Source of the DNA: Neptunitalea chrysea
GTDB taxonomy: Bacteria > Bacteroidota > Bacteroidia > Flavobacteriales > Flavobacteriaceae
Reading direction: 5' to 3'
Assembly (NCBI RefSeq): GCF_027924145.1
Contig: NZ_BRVP01000018.1
Span: 17,378 to 81,377, forward strand
Length of the DNA: 64,000 nucleotides
Part shown: positions 35,583 through 44,800 of the stretch, in pieces
Numbering within the stretch: the stretch's first letter is position 1
How the letters are laid out: the number at the start of each line of letters is the position of its first letter
The notes under the pieces: model-generated
Told to the model about the DNA's origin: nothing
Database searches by the model: none
What the model saw: only the letters and a program-made list of their open reading frames with translations
Made by a program: the position numbers and the translations under genes

Positions 35583-35755
35583 AAAATAAAAGTTTTCTAT
35601 TCCTAACAATGTTCCTTGGCTTTTGCTCGGTTATTTTGTTAACCAATCGTACCTTACCGCTTCCCGATTGGACGGCGGCATTATGTATGTTATTAGCAGT
35701 AGCTTCTTTAGTAGCTCACTTTATTTTCTTTGTAAAAGATAAAGAGTCATCTTAA
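35579..35755 (+). CDS. 58-residue two-helix membrane protein
   Basis: The start overlaps the preceding stop (ATGA). It has two hydrophobic helices (SFLFLTMFLGFCSVILL, about 5-21, and ALCMLLAVASLVAHFIFFV, about 34-52), joined by NRTLPLPDW, and a charged tail (KDKESS). Such small two-helix proteins are often missed. Function unknown. A hairpin formed by sequence around its stop follows. Confidence 0.65.
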   Translation: MKNKSFLFLTMFLGFCSVILLTNRTLPLPDWTAALCMLLAVASLVAHFIFFVKDKESS

Positions 35756-35769
35756 CTGTTATCTTTTAC
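35732..35769 (+). terminator. Hairpin around the micro-protein stop codon
   Basis: GTAAAAGATAA near 35731-35742 pairs with TTATCTTTTAC near 35758-35769; the loop contains the stop codon. It is AT-rich and so a weak terminator. Confidence 0.45.
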
Positions 35770-35811
35770 AAAAGAAAACATACCAACACCACATCTTTTA
35801 AAACAAACACT

Positions 35812-35856
35812 AACGCTACTTTTTGGCAATTATAAGTTGTCAAAAAATAGCGTTTT
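35812..35856 (+). terminator. Long hairpin terminator
   Basis: AACGCTACTTTTTGGCAA (35812-35829) and TTGTCAAAAAATAGCGTT (35837-35854) pair over 18 positions with one mismatch and one wobble, loop of 7 bases. Confidence 0.7.
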
Positions 35857-35973
35857 ATATCCCGTTACTCACGCCCACTAATATTTCAAATCTAGTTTCA
35901 AGTATTTTACCAAAAGTTGTAAAACCAAAGCCTATAAAAAATAGTATCTTTAGCCCGTAATTAAACCATAGTT

Positions 35974-36726
35974 ATGCAATTACCCGAAGGTAAAAAAATA
36001 TATTTTGCTTCCGACAATCATTTAGGAGCACCTAACAAAAAAGATAGTATCGTACGTGAACATAAATTTGTTCAGTGGTTAGATGAAGTTAAAAAGGATG
36101 CTGCCGCAATTTTCTTATTAGGTGATTTATTCGACTTTTGGTTTGAGTATAAAACAGTGGTTCCTAAAGGCTTTGTTAGGGTATTGGGTAAACTTGCCGA
36201 GATTTCAGATGCGGGTATTCCTATCCATTTTTTTGTTGGTAATCATGACTTATGGATGAACAACTATTTTGAAGAAGAGCTAAACATCCCTGTATATCAT
36301 ACGCCGCAAATTTTTACCTTTAACAATACTTCCTTCTTTATAGGACATGGCGATGGATTAGGCCCTGGAGATAAGGGGTATAAACGTATGAAAAAGGTAT
36401 TTACCCATCCGTTTTCTAAATGGTTATACCGCTGGCTACACCCAGATATTGGGGTACGCTTAGCGCAATACCTATCGGTAAAAAACAAACTCATTAGTGG
36501 CGATGATGACGTTGTATTTTTAGGGGAAGAAAACGAATGGCTGGTACAATACTGCAAACGTAAATTAGAAACCAACCATTACGATTATTTTGTATTTGGG
36601 CACCGCCATTTACCTATGGAAATTCAGCTTAAAGACACTTCTAAATATGTAAATTTAGGCGACTGGATTTCGTACTACACCTATGCCGTATACGATGGTA
36701 CAACACTAGCATTAAAAGAATACTAG
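35974..36726 (+). CDS. lpxH: UDP-2,3-diacylglucosamine diphosphatase (LpxH-like)
   Basis: 250 residues, calcineurin-like metallophosphoesterase. Metal motifs: FASDNHLG (D and H, residues 11-18; the first pair is D-N-H instead of D-x-H), GDLFDFW (about 48-54), GNHDLW (about 89-94), GHGDGLG (about 120) and FGHRHLP (about 208-214). The enzyme removes UMP from UDP-2,3-diacylglucosamine to give lipid X in lipid A synthesis at the inner membrane. No other lpx gene is adjacent. Its stop shares CTAG with the stop of the convergent response regulator gene. Confidence 0.9.
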   Translation: MQLPEGKKIYFASDNHLGAPNKKDSIVREHKFVQWLDEVKKDAAAIFLLGDLFDFWFEYKTVVPKGFVRVLGKLAEISDAGIPIHFFVGNHDLWMNNYFEEELNIPVYHTPQIFTFNNTSFFIGHGDGLGPGDKGYKRMKKVFTHPFSKWLYRWLHPDIGVRLAQYLSVKNKLISGDDDVVFLGEENEWLVQYCKRKLETNHYDYFVFGHRHLPMEIQLKDTSKYVNLGDWISYYTYAVYDGTTLALKEY

Positions 36727-37334
36727 AAGTCGTACTTACGCTCTATTGCAAACCGTAGTAAATCTGTTTTACCATGTACATTTATTTTTCTAAGTATATT
36801 TCTACGGTGGGTATCTACGGTACTTTTACTTATAAATAGCACTTCCGCTATTTCATACGAAGTTTTGCCCTGCCCTATTAATCCTAAAATCTCCTTTTCA
36901 CGTCTGCTTAGAATAATTTTTTCCTCAGAGTTTTCATCTCCAATAATTATTTTATCGTCAAAGAAATGCTTTCCTTCATTCACACTAAAAATAGCGCTTA
37001 GCAGCGTTTTTAAAGATGAGTTTTTCATTACATAGCCAGAGGCACCTGCGGCTTTCATTTGCGTAATAGCCTCACGCTGATCGAACATACTAAAAGCAAT
37101 CACTTTTACCTCTGGATATAATTCTTTAATTTTCTGAGTAGCTGTAATACCATCACACTTAGGCATACGTATATCGGTTATAACCATGTCGGGTTTTAAT
37201 TTAACCACAAGGTCTATAAGCATTTCCCCGTCATTGGCTTCACCAATAACCTTAATTTCTTTTTCGTATTCTAACGATAACTTTACGCCATCTATAAGTG
37301 CCTGATGATCTTCGGCGATTACAATTCGTATCAT
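36723..37334 (-). CDS. LuxR/NarL-type response regulator
   Basis: 203 residues. Receiver domain opens MIRIVIAEDHQALIDGV, with the phospho-acceptor Asp in KPDMVITDIRMP (about residue 55) and FSMFDQ and KNSS further on. C-terminal LuxR helix-turn-helix: LSRREKEILGLIGQGKTSYE and AEVLFISKSTVDTHRRNILR. Partner of the overlapping histidine kinase upstream (4 bp overlap). Targets unknown. The 3' end overlaps the convergent lpxH by 4 bases. Confidence 0.93.
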   Translation of the reverse strand: MIRIVIAEDHQALIDGVKLSLEYEKEIKVIGEANDGEMLIDLVVKLKPDMVITDIRMPKCDGITATQKIKELYPEVKVIAFSMFDQREAITQMKAAGASGYVMKNSSLKTLLSAIFSVNEGKHFFDDKIIIGDENSEEKIILSRREKEILGLIGQGKTSYEIAEVLFISKSTVDTHRRNILRKINVHGKTDLLRFAIERKYDF

Positions 37335-39130
37335 AACGGAATATCTATTATAATAGTAGTACCTTTATTTTTAGAAGAGTCAATTGTAAAAGTTCCCCCT
37401 AATTGTTCTACTTTCTTTTCTATATTTTTTAAACCAATACCCGAACTTTCTTTATTCAATAACTGAGGATCAAAACCTACACCATCATCCTCAATAATAA
37501 TATTTAGCTGGTGATTATCATGCTGTGTTAAGTATATATTAACCTCGTTTGCTCTAGAGTGTTTAATAATATTAGAGCACAGCTCCTGTATCATTCTAAA
37601 CAATACAATCTCTAAACTACTCTCTAATCGGTTATTTAATCCAAACGGAATTACACTAAATTCCAACTCATTAATCACGCTCATTTTTTCGGCCATTTTC
37701 TTAACGGCTATCAACAATCCTTCTTTACCTATAACCCCTAAATTTTTAAGGTGCGATATATTACGTACCTGCACATAGGTTTCGTTAATCAGTTCTTCTG
37801 TTTTCTCAAAAAGCTTTTTAGAACTATTATCTTGTATCTCGCGTTTCCCGAGTGTATTAAAATTAAGTTTTAAAGCCGATAATAAACTTCCTAAATTATC
37901 ATGTAAATCGTTTGCTATTCGCTGGCGTTCTTTCTCTTGGCTTTCTAACATTACATCTATCTCGTTAAGTTCTTGCTCCCGTAACATGGTTTGCATCTTC
38001 TGGGTTTCAATCGCTTTTTCCTGCTCTGCAATTTTTCGTTTTTTGGTAGTATAATTATACCCAAGGAAACTAATAATAAGTAATAGCAATAAAGCAATAG
38101 CAGTACTCACTAAAAAGATTCTATTTATTTTTAAATCACTTGCCAACATCTGATTCTCCAGTTCCTTTTCAGCTGTTTTGTATTTGGTTTCAATATCTTT
38201 TATAGCTTTTTTCTGTTCATCAACTTTTATAGAGTCCATATATATTTTCTCTACCTCATAAGACTCAAGCGCTTTTTTATAATCACCCATAGCTCTATAG
38301 GTATCCCCCCAATGTCTATATAAATATGACTTTACAGCTAATTTAAATTCATCTAACTTTGAGGTATCTACAATTGCATATTGATCAAGTGCCTTTTGAT
38401 ACTTTTTCTGCTTTGTATACACTACCGCTCTATTCTGTCTTATCACAGCCTGCCACGATTTTCTATCGTATTTTTTATAGATACGCATAGCTTTATCATA
38501 CATAATCATCGCAGAATCTAATTCCATAACCTCATCATCACTTGCTAACACCGCTCCCAATCCATTATATATCCTGCCTTTCAAAAATTCATCATCAGTA
38601 TACTCAACTTCTTTTAAAGCTTTTTTAAAATACTCTAATGCCAATTCAGGTTGCTCATTGTAATATATACTTCCTAATTCTCTATAAGCCCTACTCAGTA
38701 TCACATGATTATTTTCTTTTTCAATACTCTTCAAAAATTCATCAAAATAAATACGAGCCTCATCAATATCATCCGTATTATTAGCTATGACAGAAACAAT
38801 AGTTAAATTAATATCCTCTACTTTATTAAGACTATCTATACTCTTAAATAGATCTCTAGAACGCATGAGATGATGTATCTCATTTGACTGTTCATTTTTT
38901 GACCTATAAATTTTTGATAACAAATAATTGTACTCCGCTCGCTCTGAAACCGTAAAATCAATAGTGTCTATAGATTTAGATATTTCTATAGCTTCTTTAT
39001 AATGACCATTATTTATAATTTGATCAAGCTCCTCTAACTCTACCCTCTGACCAAAACACGAAATGGCAATGATACCTAGTACCATTGCCATATAATATTT
39101 TATACAAATTACGTTACTTAAAACGTGCAT
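37331..39130 (-). CDS. TPR-containing sensor histidine kinase (HisKA_3 type)
   Basis: 599 residues. Hydrophobic N-terminus with MVLGIIAISCFGQ as a signal peptide; the ATG at 39130 overlaps the upstream stop by 13 bases, a later start at 39091 is possible. Periplasmic TPR repeats (about 30-310), one transmembrane helix (about 335-355, FLVSTAIALLLLLIISFLGY), a coiled coil, the HisKA_3 box ERQRIANDLHDNLGSLLSAL with phospho-His (about 408), and an ATPase domain with IIKHSRA, DDGVGFD and GIGLKNI. It phosphorylates the adjacent LuxR-type regulator. The signal is unknown. Confidence 0.92.
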   Translation of the reverse strand: MHVLSNVICIKYYMAMVLGIIAISCFGQRVELEELDQIINNGHYKEAIEISKSIDTIDFTVSERAEYNYLLSKIYRSKNEQSNEIHHLMRSRDLFKSIDSLNKVEDINLTIVSVIANNTDDIDEARIYFDEFLKSIEKENNHVILSRAYRELGSIYYNEQPELALEYFKKALKEVEYTDDEFLKGRIYNGLGAVLASDDEVMELDSAMIMYDKAMRIYKKYDRKSWQAVIRQNRAVVYTKQKKYQKALDQYAIVDTSKLDEFKLAVKSYLYRHWGDTYRAMGDYKKALESYEVEKIYMDSIKVDEQKKAIKDIETKYKTAEKELENQMLASDLKINRIFLVSTAIALLLLLIISFLGYNYTTKKRKIAEQEKAIETQKMQTMLREQELNEIDVMLESQEKERQRIANDLHDNLGSLLSALKLNFNTLGKREIQDNSSKKLFEKTEELINETYVQVRNISHLKNLGVIGKEGLLIAVKKMAEKMSVINELEFSVIPFGLNNRLESSLEIVLFRMIQELCSNIIKHSRANEVNIYLTQHDNHQLNIIIEDDGVGFDPQLLNKESSGIGLKNIEKKVEQLGGTFTIDSSKNKGTTIIIDIPL

Positions 39131-39618
39131 CCTCCAGTTCTTAATGGACCTCCACTCCCATCTTTTGGGTATACCATTGATGCAAAGTCATTACTTTCAA
39201 TATTAGTTAAAATGTTTGTACGTATTGTACTTAAAGTAGTTAATCCTCCTTCGTTAATATCAAAATTATCTTCATGTAAAGAAATCATATATACATCTGT
39301 TGCAGGAGTAATTCCTTTTAAGCTAATACCAACTCCAAGAGGGTCTGATACATCTTTAATATAATCAATTTTATTTCCAGACACCGACTTTAAATCTATT
39401 TTATCTGTACAATATTGATTTAATTTACCCACAGTTTCTCCAGTCACTTTTAATACTCCTAAAAGTACATAATAAGTATTAATACCATTGGATACACTTA
39501 AATTATAAAAATCTTCATATACATAACTTCCTCCACTTTTTAAATCAGGAAGCATTGTTTTTACATCTACCGTAGTAAGTGAAGCGTCTAATAATCCGCA
39601 AACTTGTAAAACTTTCAT
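39118..39618 (-). CDS. Small protein encoded directly ahead of the kinase-regulator pair
   Basis: 166 residues, no signal peptide (opens MKVLQVCGLLDASLTTVDVK). The body is polar with repeated Lys/Asp/Val patterns and ends GSGGPLRTGGCTF, an unusual Gly-rich tail with a near-terminal Cys. Its stop overlaps the kinase start region by 13 bases, so the three genes form one operon. It may be a ligand, adaptor or precursor peptide for the two-component system, but nothing in the sequence proves this. No family recognised. Confidence 0.65.
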   Translation of the reverse strand: MKVLQVCGLLDASLTTVDVKTMLPDLKSGGSYVYEDFYNLSVSNGINTYYVLLGVLKVTGETVGKLNQYCTDKIDLKSVSGNKIDYIKDVSDPLGVGISLKGITPATDVYMISLHEDNFDINEGGLTTLSTIRTNILTNIESNDFASMVYPKDGSGGPLRTGGCTF

Positions 39619-39735
39619 AATTTTTTTATTTTATTTATTAAAATGATTGCCTTAAAATTATATAACACAAGTATCTAAAAATATTATCATTAAAAAAATA
39701 CCTATAAATAGGTATTTTTTATACTTTTTAAGATA

Positions 39736-40245
39736 TCACTTTTTTCTTATTTTAACACTAGGCAACCAAATATTTATTTCTTTGGCAGAATTTCTACGAG
39801 TTATAAGCATAGGAGCAAAAACCCCTACAGATAAGGCTAGTAATACAAACATAGTTTTTAAACCATAACTAACCGTACTATACAATAACTCATTAAACAT
39901 ATTAGTATTTACCATGTTACTTAAATTAATTACGCCTTTCATGGTATGATAAGCATACGAGCCCGGTACCATAGGTATTACCGCTGGTATAGCAAACACA
40001 AACGGAGGCGAATGTCTAAAATGCGCTGCATAAATACTTAGAAAACCTACCAATACCGCTGCGCAGAGCGTACACAACACTACATTTAATTGATATTGTA
40101 ACAATACTAGTTTAATGGTTCCTCCAAGCGCTGCCATCACAAATATAGGTAGTAATGTTCTGCGCGGTACATTAAACAAAATAGCAAAACCAACGGCAGC
40201 AATACCAAACCAAATCCAATTTTCTGATACTATCGAAACATCCAT
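39736..40245 (-). CDS. Threonine/serine exporter, C-terminal subunit (ThrE_2 type)
   Basis: 169 residues with about five hydrophobic helices. PRRTLLPIFVMAALGGTIKL and PFVFAIPAVIPMVPGSYAYH (the PxxPGSxxY signature) identify the small half of the ThrE/YjjB exporter family. With the larger YjjP-like half encoded 2 bp upstream it should form a two-part inner-membrane exporter for small metabolites or amino acids. Last gene of the pair. Confidence 0.88.
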   Translation of the reverse strand: MDVSIVSENWIWFGIAAVGFAILFNVPRRTLLPIFVMAALGGTIKLVLLQYQLNVVLCTLCAAVLVGFLSIYAAHFRHSPPFVFAIPAVIPMVPGSYAYHTMKGVINLSNMVNTNMFNELLYSTVSYGLKTMFVLLALSVGVFAPMLITRRNSAKEINIWLPSVKIRKK

Positions 40246-40247
40246 AC

Positions 40248-41021
40248 CTACACTAAATTATAAATAAACAATCCTAGTATTAATCCGGCCGCAATGGCAA
40301 AAGAGATGGCAAAACCATTTATACCTCTTATTACTCCGTTTAAAGAATTACCATCCAAAATATCGGAGGTACAATTGATAAACGGAATTCCGGGTATTAA
40401 ATAAAGTATGGCGGTTATATATGCCATATTATCGTTTTTATATGTAAATAAATTAGCTAACCCTCCGGTTATTAATGTTGTAGTTAACGCTGCAAAAAAT
40501 ACTCCAAAATAGGCATTCACTTGCTTTTTACCCATTTCTTGTTTTACAAACAAACCAACAAATGCTGCCAAAAATACAACGCTCATTTCTATCACTCCAC
40601 CACCCGACAATCTGCAAAAAGAACTACATGCCAGAGCAACTACACCTAGTATTAATAACCTAGGATAATGGGGTAACACTTTTAATCGTTCTACTTCCTC
40701 GCCTGCTTCCGCTAACGATAACTGCTCTTGAACAATTTGCCAGCTTAACCTACTAATACCACTTACAATTCTAAAGTTTGGCACAAAATTATAGGTTTGT
40801 TTTAATTGGTTAAACACCTGTTCTTCTGCTTTGTTATGCAGCGTAAGCATAATAGCTCGGTGTGTAATAAGGTAATCTGCTTTGTAACCGTAACTGTCGG
40901 CAACTCTTTTAATGGTAAGTCTAATACGGTTGGTATTAGCACCACTACTCATTAATAGGGCTCCTATTTCCAACAACAACGTACCCGTTACTAGAGGTTC
41001 ATTTTTATTCATTATAAACAA
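40248..41021 (-). CDS. Threonine/serine exporter, N-terminal subunit (ThrE/YjjP type)
   Basis: 257 residues. A cytoplasmic N-terminal part with LLEIGALLMSSGANTNRIRL (the typical G.LL..G..T.R......) is followed by at least four helices, including FAALTTTLITGGLANLF and ILYLIPGIPFINCTSDILDG, which carries the PGIPxIN motif. It pairs with the following small subunit. A second ATG four residues in (MNKNEP) is possible. Confidence 0.88.
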   Translation of the reverse strand: MFIMNKNEPLVTGTLLLEIGALLMSSGANTNRIRLTIKRVADSYGYKADYLITHRAIMLTLHNKAEEQVFNQLKQTYNFVPNFRIVSGISRLSWQIVQEQLSLAEAGEEVERLKVLPHYPRLLILGVVALACSSFCRLSGGGVIEMSVVFLAAFVGLFVKQEMGKKQVNAYFGVFFAALTTTLITGGLANLFTYKNDNMAYITAILYLIPGIPFINCTSDILDGNSLNGVIRGINGFAISFAIAAGLILGLFIYNLV

Positions 41022-41191
41022 TAAAATTTATGTACGTTAAATCGCTTATGAAGTATGTGCCTATAAGCTCGTTGTGTTAAGAATTGATGGTAAAATTACG
41101 CCTAAATTTACTATTGAAATAGTACTAAAATCATATTCTATTAGATAAACTCAATAATCAAGATTAAATGGTTCGTGGGCTTACCAATAGT

Positions 41192-42472
41192 TTATGCTTC
41201 TTTATGATGTTCTTCTACATCCTTACGTAAATCTAATTTCCCTAATGAAGGCACCGCCCCTAAAGTAGCCAAGACAGTAACCAACGTCATACATCCTCCA
41301 AAAACAACCGCCGTAACCGTTCCCATTAGTTTTGCTGTAAATCCGCTTTCAAAAGAACCTAATTCGTTAGACGAACTAATAAAAATGGAATTCACAGAAG
41401 CTACACGACCCCGCATATGATCGGGTGTACGTAACTGTAAAATGGTTTGACGAATGACCATGGAAATCCCATCGGTAACACCACTTAAAAACATTGCAAA
41501 AACAGATACATAGAAGTTGGTTGATAAGCCGAATAGTATAATACTTATTCCGAAACCAAAAACGGCTATTAGTAATTTCTTTCCGGTGTCTTTATATAAC
41601 GGAATAAAGGCACTGATAAACATTGTTATTAGCGCTCCAACTGCAGGTGCTGCCTCCAATATACCAAAGCCTTTAGAGCCCACATGTAATATATCTTCTG
41701 CAAATACAGGTAATAAAGCCTTTGCTCCACCAAAAAGCACCGCAAACATATCTAAGGCTAAAACCCCTAAAATAATTTTGTTCCTAAGTACAAAACGTAG
41801 CCCCTCTGCTAACGATTCGAATACCGATTCTTGTTTCCCTTCTGTCTTTTCTTTACGCTCAACGGGGCGTCTTTGAATTCCAAATGCAGCAAACAATCCT
41901 ATTAAAATAAATCCTAACACAGCTGCTAACGACCAATGTGTTCCTATTCCATGAATAAGCAGCCCTCCTAATGCGGCTCCGCAAAGTAAACTCACCTGCC
42001 GTGTAGAACTATTCCATGTGGCAGCATTGGGATATAATTTTCTAGGAACAATTAAACCTAATAAGGAAAATACAGTAGGACCAATAAAGGAGCGTACAAA
42101 ACCCCCTAAAAAAACAAAGAAATAAATTCCGTACAGTTTAATTTCTCCAATCCATGTATCGGAAAACGAAGGCAAGGTTAACAAAAATAATCCAGCACTT
42201 ATAAAAGCAAAGCCTAAAATTACTTTAATTAGTAAGTTGCGTTTCTCACTTCTATCTACTACAGACCCAGCAAAAAGCGCCATTAAAATAGCCGGCACAA
42301 CTTCTACAAAACCAACAAAGCCAAGTGATAATGGATCTTTAGTAAATTGATATACCTCCCACTGGATAATCACAAACTGCATTGTCCAAGCAAAAATTAG
42401 CGCAAAACGTACCAATAAAAATAAATTGAACTCTTTATAGCGAAGCGCCGCCCAGGCATCATGTTTTTCCAT
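41192..42472 (-). CDS. MFS exporter (EntS/MFS_3 type)
   Basis: 426 residues with twelve hydrophobic helices. The MFS loop motif appears as GSVVDRSEKRNLL (about 70-82). A long charged cytoplasmic loop lies in the middle (RRPVERKEKTEGKQESVFES, about 203-222), and TPDHMRGRVASVNSIFISSS follows in the second half, typical of the MFS_3/EntS group that exports siderophores or drugs. Substrate unknown. A dispersed repeat copy sits just upstream of its start. Confidence 0.88.
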   Translation of the reverse strand: MEKHDAWAALRYKEFNLFLLVRFALIFAWTMQFVIIQWEVYQFTKDPLSLGFVGFVEVVPAILMALFAGSVVDRSEKRNLLIKVILGFAFISAGLFLLTLPSFSDTWIGEIKLYGIYFFVFLGGFVRSFIGPTVFSLLGLIVPRKLYPNAATWNSSTRQVSLLCGAALGGLLIHGIGTHWSLAAVLGFILIGLFAAFGIQRRPVERKEKTEGKQESVFESLAEGLRFVLRNKIILGVLALDMFAVLFGGAKALLPVFAEDILHVGSKGFGILEAAPAVGALITMFISAFIPLYKDTGKKLLIAVFGFGISIILFGLSTNFYVSVFAMFLSGVTDGISMVIRQTILQLRTPDHMRGRVASVNSIFISSSNELGSFESGFTAKLMGTVTAVVFGGCMTLVTVLATLGAVPSLGKLDLRKDVEEHHKEA

Positions 42473-42488
42473 AGTGTAACATAACAGA

Positions 42489-42535
42489 GTAAACTACTTC
42501 GGGGAAATTCTACGAAGCATTATTAAGAATTATCT
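42489..42535. repeat. Dispersed two-hairpin repeat, copy 5
   Basis: GTAAACTACTTCGGGGAAAT, then TCTACGAAGCATTATTAAGA. It fits the family but with several changes (the first palindrome is weakened). It lies 17 bases upstream of the MFS start, within its likely leader. Confidence 0.55.
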
Positions 42536-42594
42536 AATCAAAAATACTGAATATCTTACGGAAAAAATGAACCAATTATATTTTTGTAGAATTA

Positions 42595-42951
42595 CTAATT
42601 TTTACATATTTTTTTTAAATATACCTCTAAATCTACCTTAAATAAAGCACCCTCTATCAAGTCTGCTATATCGGTTAATTCTTCATAACTTACAGCTATA
42701 TCTAACTGTTCTACAGGAGTATGTAATAGCATCGACCTACAATCATTCATACAATCGAATGAGTAATCGTTAATAGTTGAAAAGGCATCATCTACACATT
42801 TTTTAAAATGATTTAACTCATCATAGGTAAGATAAAAACCTAAATCTCTAAAAATTACTTGAATTTTTTCTGTGATAATATGTTGTGGCTTTTCCCACAT
42901 AAAGGCAATGCCTAAATCATTTCTGTGAAGTATATGTATATTCTTATTCAT
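42595..42951 (-). CDS. Small protein of unknown function
   Basis: 118 residues, no signal or membrane helix. A Cys-containing middle (CVDDAFSTINDYSFDCMNDC, about 51-70) and an acidic helix-rich C-terminus. The RHNDLGIAFM-like opening reads ILHRNDLGIAFMWEKPQHII. It resembles small DUF-type flavobacterial proteins, but I cannot name a family. Monocistronic. Confidence 0.6.
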   Translation of the reverse strand: MNKNIHILHRNDLGIAFMWEKPQHIITEKIQVIFRDLGFYLTYDELNHFKKCVDDAFSTINDYSFDCMNDCRSMLLHTPVEQLDIAVSYEELTDIADLIEGALFKVDLEVYLKKICKN

Positions 42952-43030
42952 ATGCTCTAGTATCTCATCAGATTCAAATATACAAATTATTTAAAATCAT
43001 TCTAAATAATTAACATATCTTATGTAGTCA

Positions 43031-44800
43031 TTATTCCACCAGTACTTTACGAATAACTACTGTGTCATCAAACTCTAGCTTTAACATATAAATTCCTTTA
43101 GTAACACTATTAAGTCCCATAATATTTACATCCTTTTTGCTACTATTGGTAACTTGGATTACTAATCTGCCATTAACATCGTACAACGACACCTGTTTGC
43201 AAATTTTACCTTGATCATTTGAAATGAATAATTTATTAGTAGCCGGATTCGGGTAAATATCTACCATAAAAGTATCCACTTTATCTATTCCGTAAGTGCA
43301 GCCTTTATTTGTCATAGAAGGTTGCGAACAATACGAACCTGAAATACTTCTTGCATGTATATCGTTGCCACAATCAACATCGTATGCACTTAATACCCTA
43401 CTAACTTCTCCCTGCCCTAAATTATAATGCATTACCTCATTCGTATTTATTACATGACTCAATAGTCTGCCATGACCTAATTCGTGCAATGCTATACTTT
43501 CAAAATCGTATTGAGATGAAGATGGTTCTGAATTACCAAAATACCAATAAGCCCCATCATCAAAACGTAAATCTATTTCGCTTACATACCACTGTAGCGT
43601 GGATCCTACATAACAACCTGAACTACGTACTGTGGTTCTACCTAGTATACCAACCGGGAGTTCAAAATCAGCATCAAAGCGCACTACATTCACCCCGTCA
43701 GAAGAGGTTGCGTCTATAGTACTGGTCCCTCCTAATTTCCAATTCATATCGGTTTGGCATGTCCAAATATTCATAGCCTTAGTAAATGCACTTACAGCAT
43801 CAGTATTCATAGCAAACATACTGCTAAACATAAACTCATATCCACCTGTACCATTATCATTTATATGCTGATTGGGATATGCTATAGGTAAACCAGGACT
43901 CAAAACATCATTTAAAATAGTCGTTTCAGCATAATTTACATTTAGCGTCTCCGAAGAATTAATAGCAGTTCCATTATTTCTTACCACCTGCACCACTCCA
44001 TCACCTGCACGTGTTGGCACCTCCACTTTTATCTCGTTGTTAGACCAACTTATTATTTGAGAATCTAAAGCAGCATATGTAGTATTTCCCCCTGTATCAG
44101 CATCTTTAAATCTAATCTGTCCTTTATTAGACCCAAAACCAGAACCCGATATAGTAATTGCAGATTGTGTACCTGCAGTAACAAATTGAGGTGCTACTCC
44201 ATTTATTGCAAGGGCGTCAAAATTATCATCAGGGGTTTCAGCAAAAGAGCCACCAATAGTGTGTCCAAAAGTTCTGAAACCAATACCTTGCTTTCCCGTA
44301 AATTTATTAATATCAGCCGTCAACCCTTCAATGCTATATTGTTTAACCGAATTACAAGCTAATTCTGTAACCGCATCAAACTGATAATATCCTTGCAAAT
44401 CACTATACGCATAAAATACATCTTCATTAAAATTCTCTGTTAACTCTAAATCACTAGGAATCAACATAAAAATACCATAATCCAATTTATTTAAGGAAAG
44501 AGAAGGCGAAACCGTTTCTGCTTCTAAGCCAACGCTACCACCGGCAGTAATAACTTTAACTTTTACTACATTTTTTCCCTTATACACTTTGGAAACCTGA
44601 ACCGTATGAACCGTGTAAATATTAGCATAATTAGCATCCCATATACCTTTACTATCCAATACTTTACCTTCTACTATAACAACCGCCTTATCTAACTGCT
44701 CTCTTAAACCTACCTCATAGGTAAGCTGAGCATTACTATACTGCACTAACAATACAGTTAAAGCCATTGAGAAGAATATGGTATAGCGAGTAAAGTTCAT
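43031..44800 (-). CDS. Secreted metalloprotease with IPT/TIG domain and T9SS sorting domain
   Basis: About 589 residues from the ATG at 44800 (MNFTRYTIFF, a signal peptide ending SNAQ); an earlier ATG at 44821 adds seven residues. Numbered from that earlier start: an N-terminal beta domain (about 35-190), an IPT/TIG module (about 208-297, ITISGSGFGSNKGQI), a protease domain (about 305-490) with HELGHGRLLSH at 446-456, where the usual Gly-Leu pair of HExGHxxGLxH is altered, and a Met-turn EVMHY at 462-466, then a T9SS sorting domain (about 518-596). It should act outside the cell or on its surface. Substrate unknown. Confidence 0.85.
   Translation of the reverse strand: MNFTRYTIFFSMALTVLLVQYSNAQLTYEVGLREQLDKAVVIVEGKVLDSKGIWDANYANIYTVHTVQVSKVYKGKNVVKVKVITAGGSVGLEAETVSPSLSLNKLDYGIFMLIPSDLELTENFNEDVFYAYSDLQGYYQFDAVTELACNSVKQYSIEGLTADINKFTGKQGIGFRTFGHTIGGSFAETPDDNFDALAINGVAPQFVTAGTQSAITISGSGFGSNKGQIRFKDADTGGNTTYAALDSQIISWSNNEIKVEVPTRAGDGVVQVVRNNGTAINSSETLNVNYAETTILNDVLSPGLPIAYPNQHINDNGTGGYEFMFSSMFAMNTDAVSAFTKAMNIWTCQTDMNWKLGGTSTIDATSSDGVNVVRFDADFELPVGILGRTTVRSSGCYVGSTLQWYVSEIDLRFDDGAYWYFGNSEPSSSQYDFESIALHELGHGRLLSHVINTNEVMHYNLGQGEVSRVLSAYDVDCGNDIHARSISGSYCSQPSMTNKGCTYGIDKVDTFMVDIYPNPATNKLFISNDQGKICKQVSLYDVNGRLVIQVTNSSKKDVNIMGLNSVTKGIYMLKLEFDDTVVIRKVLVE

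Noticed and set aside
38000..38300. Possible second transmembrane helix in the TPR kinase
   Set aside because: Only one hydrophobic stretch (residues about 335-355) is long enough after the signal peptide.
41517..41876. 119-codon ORF opposite the MFS exporter
   Set aside because: Antisense shadow; low-complexity Ile/Pro/Lys composition.
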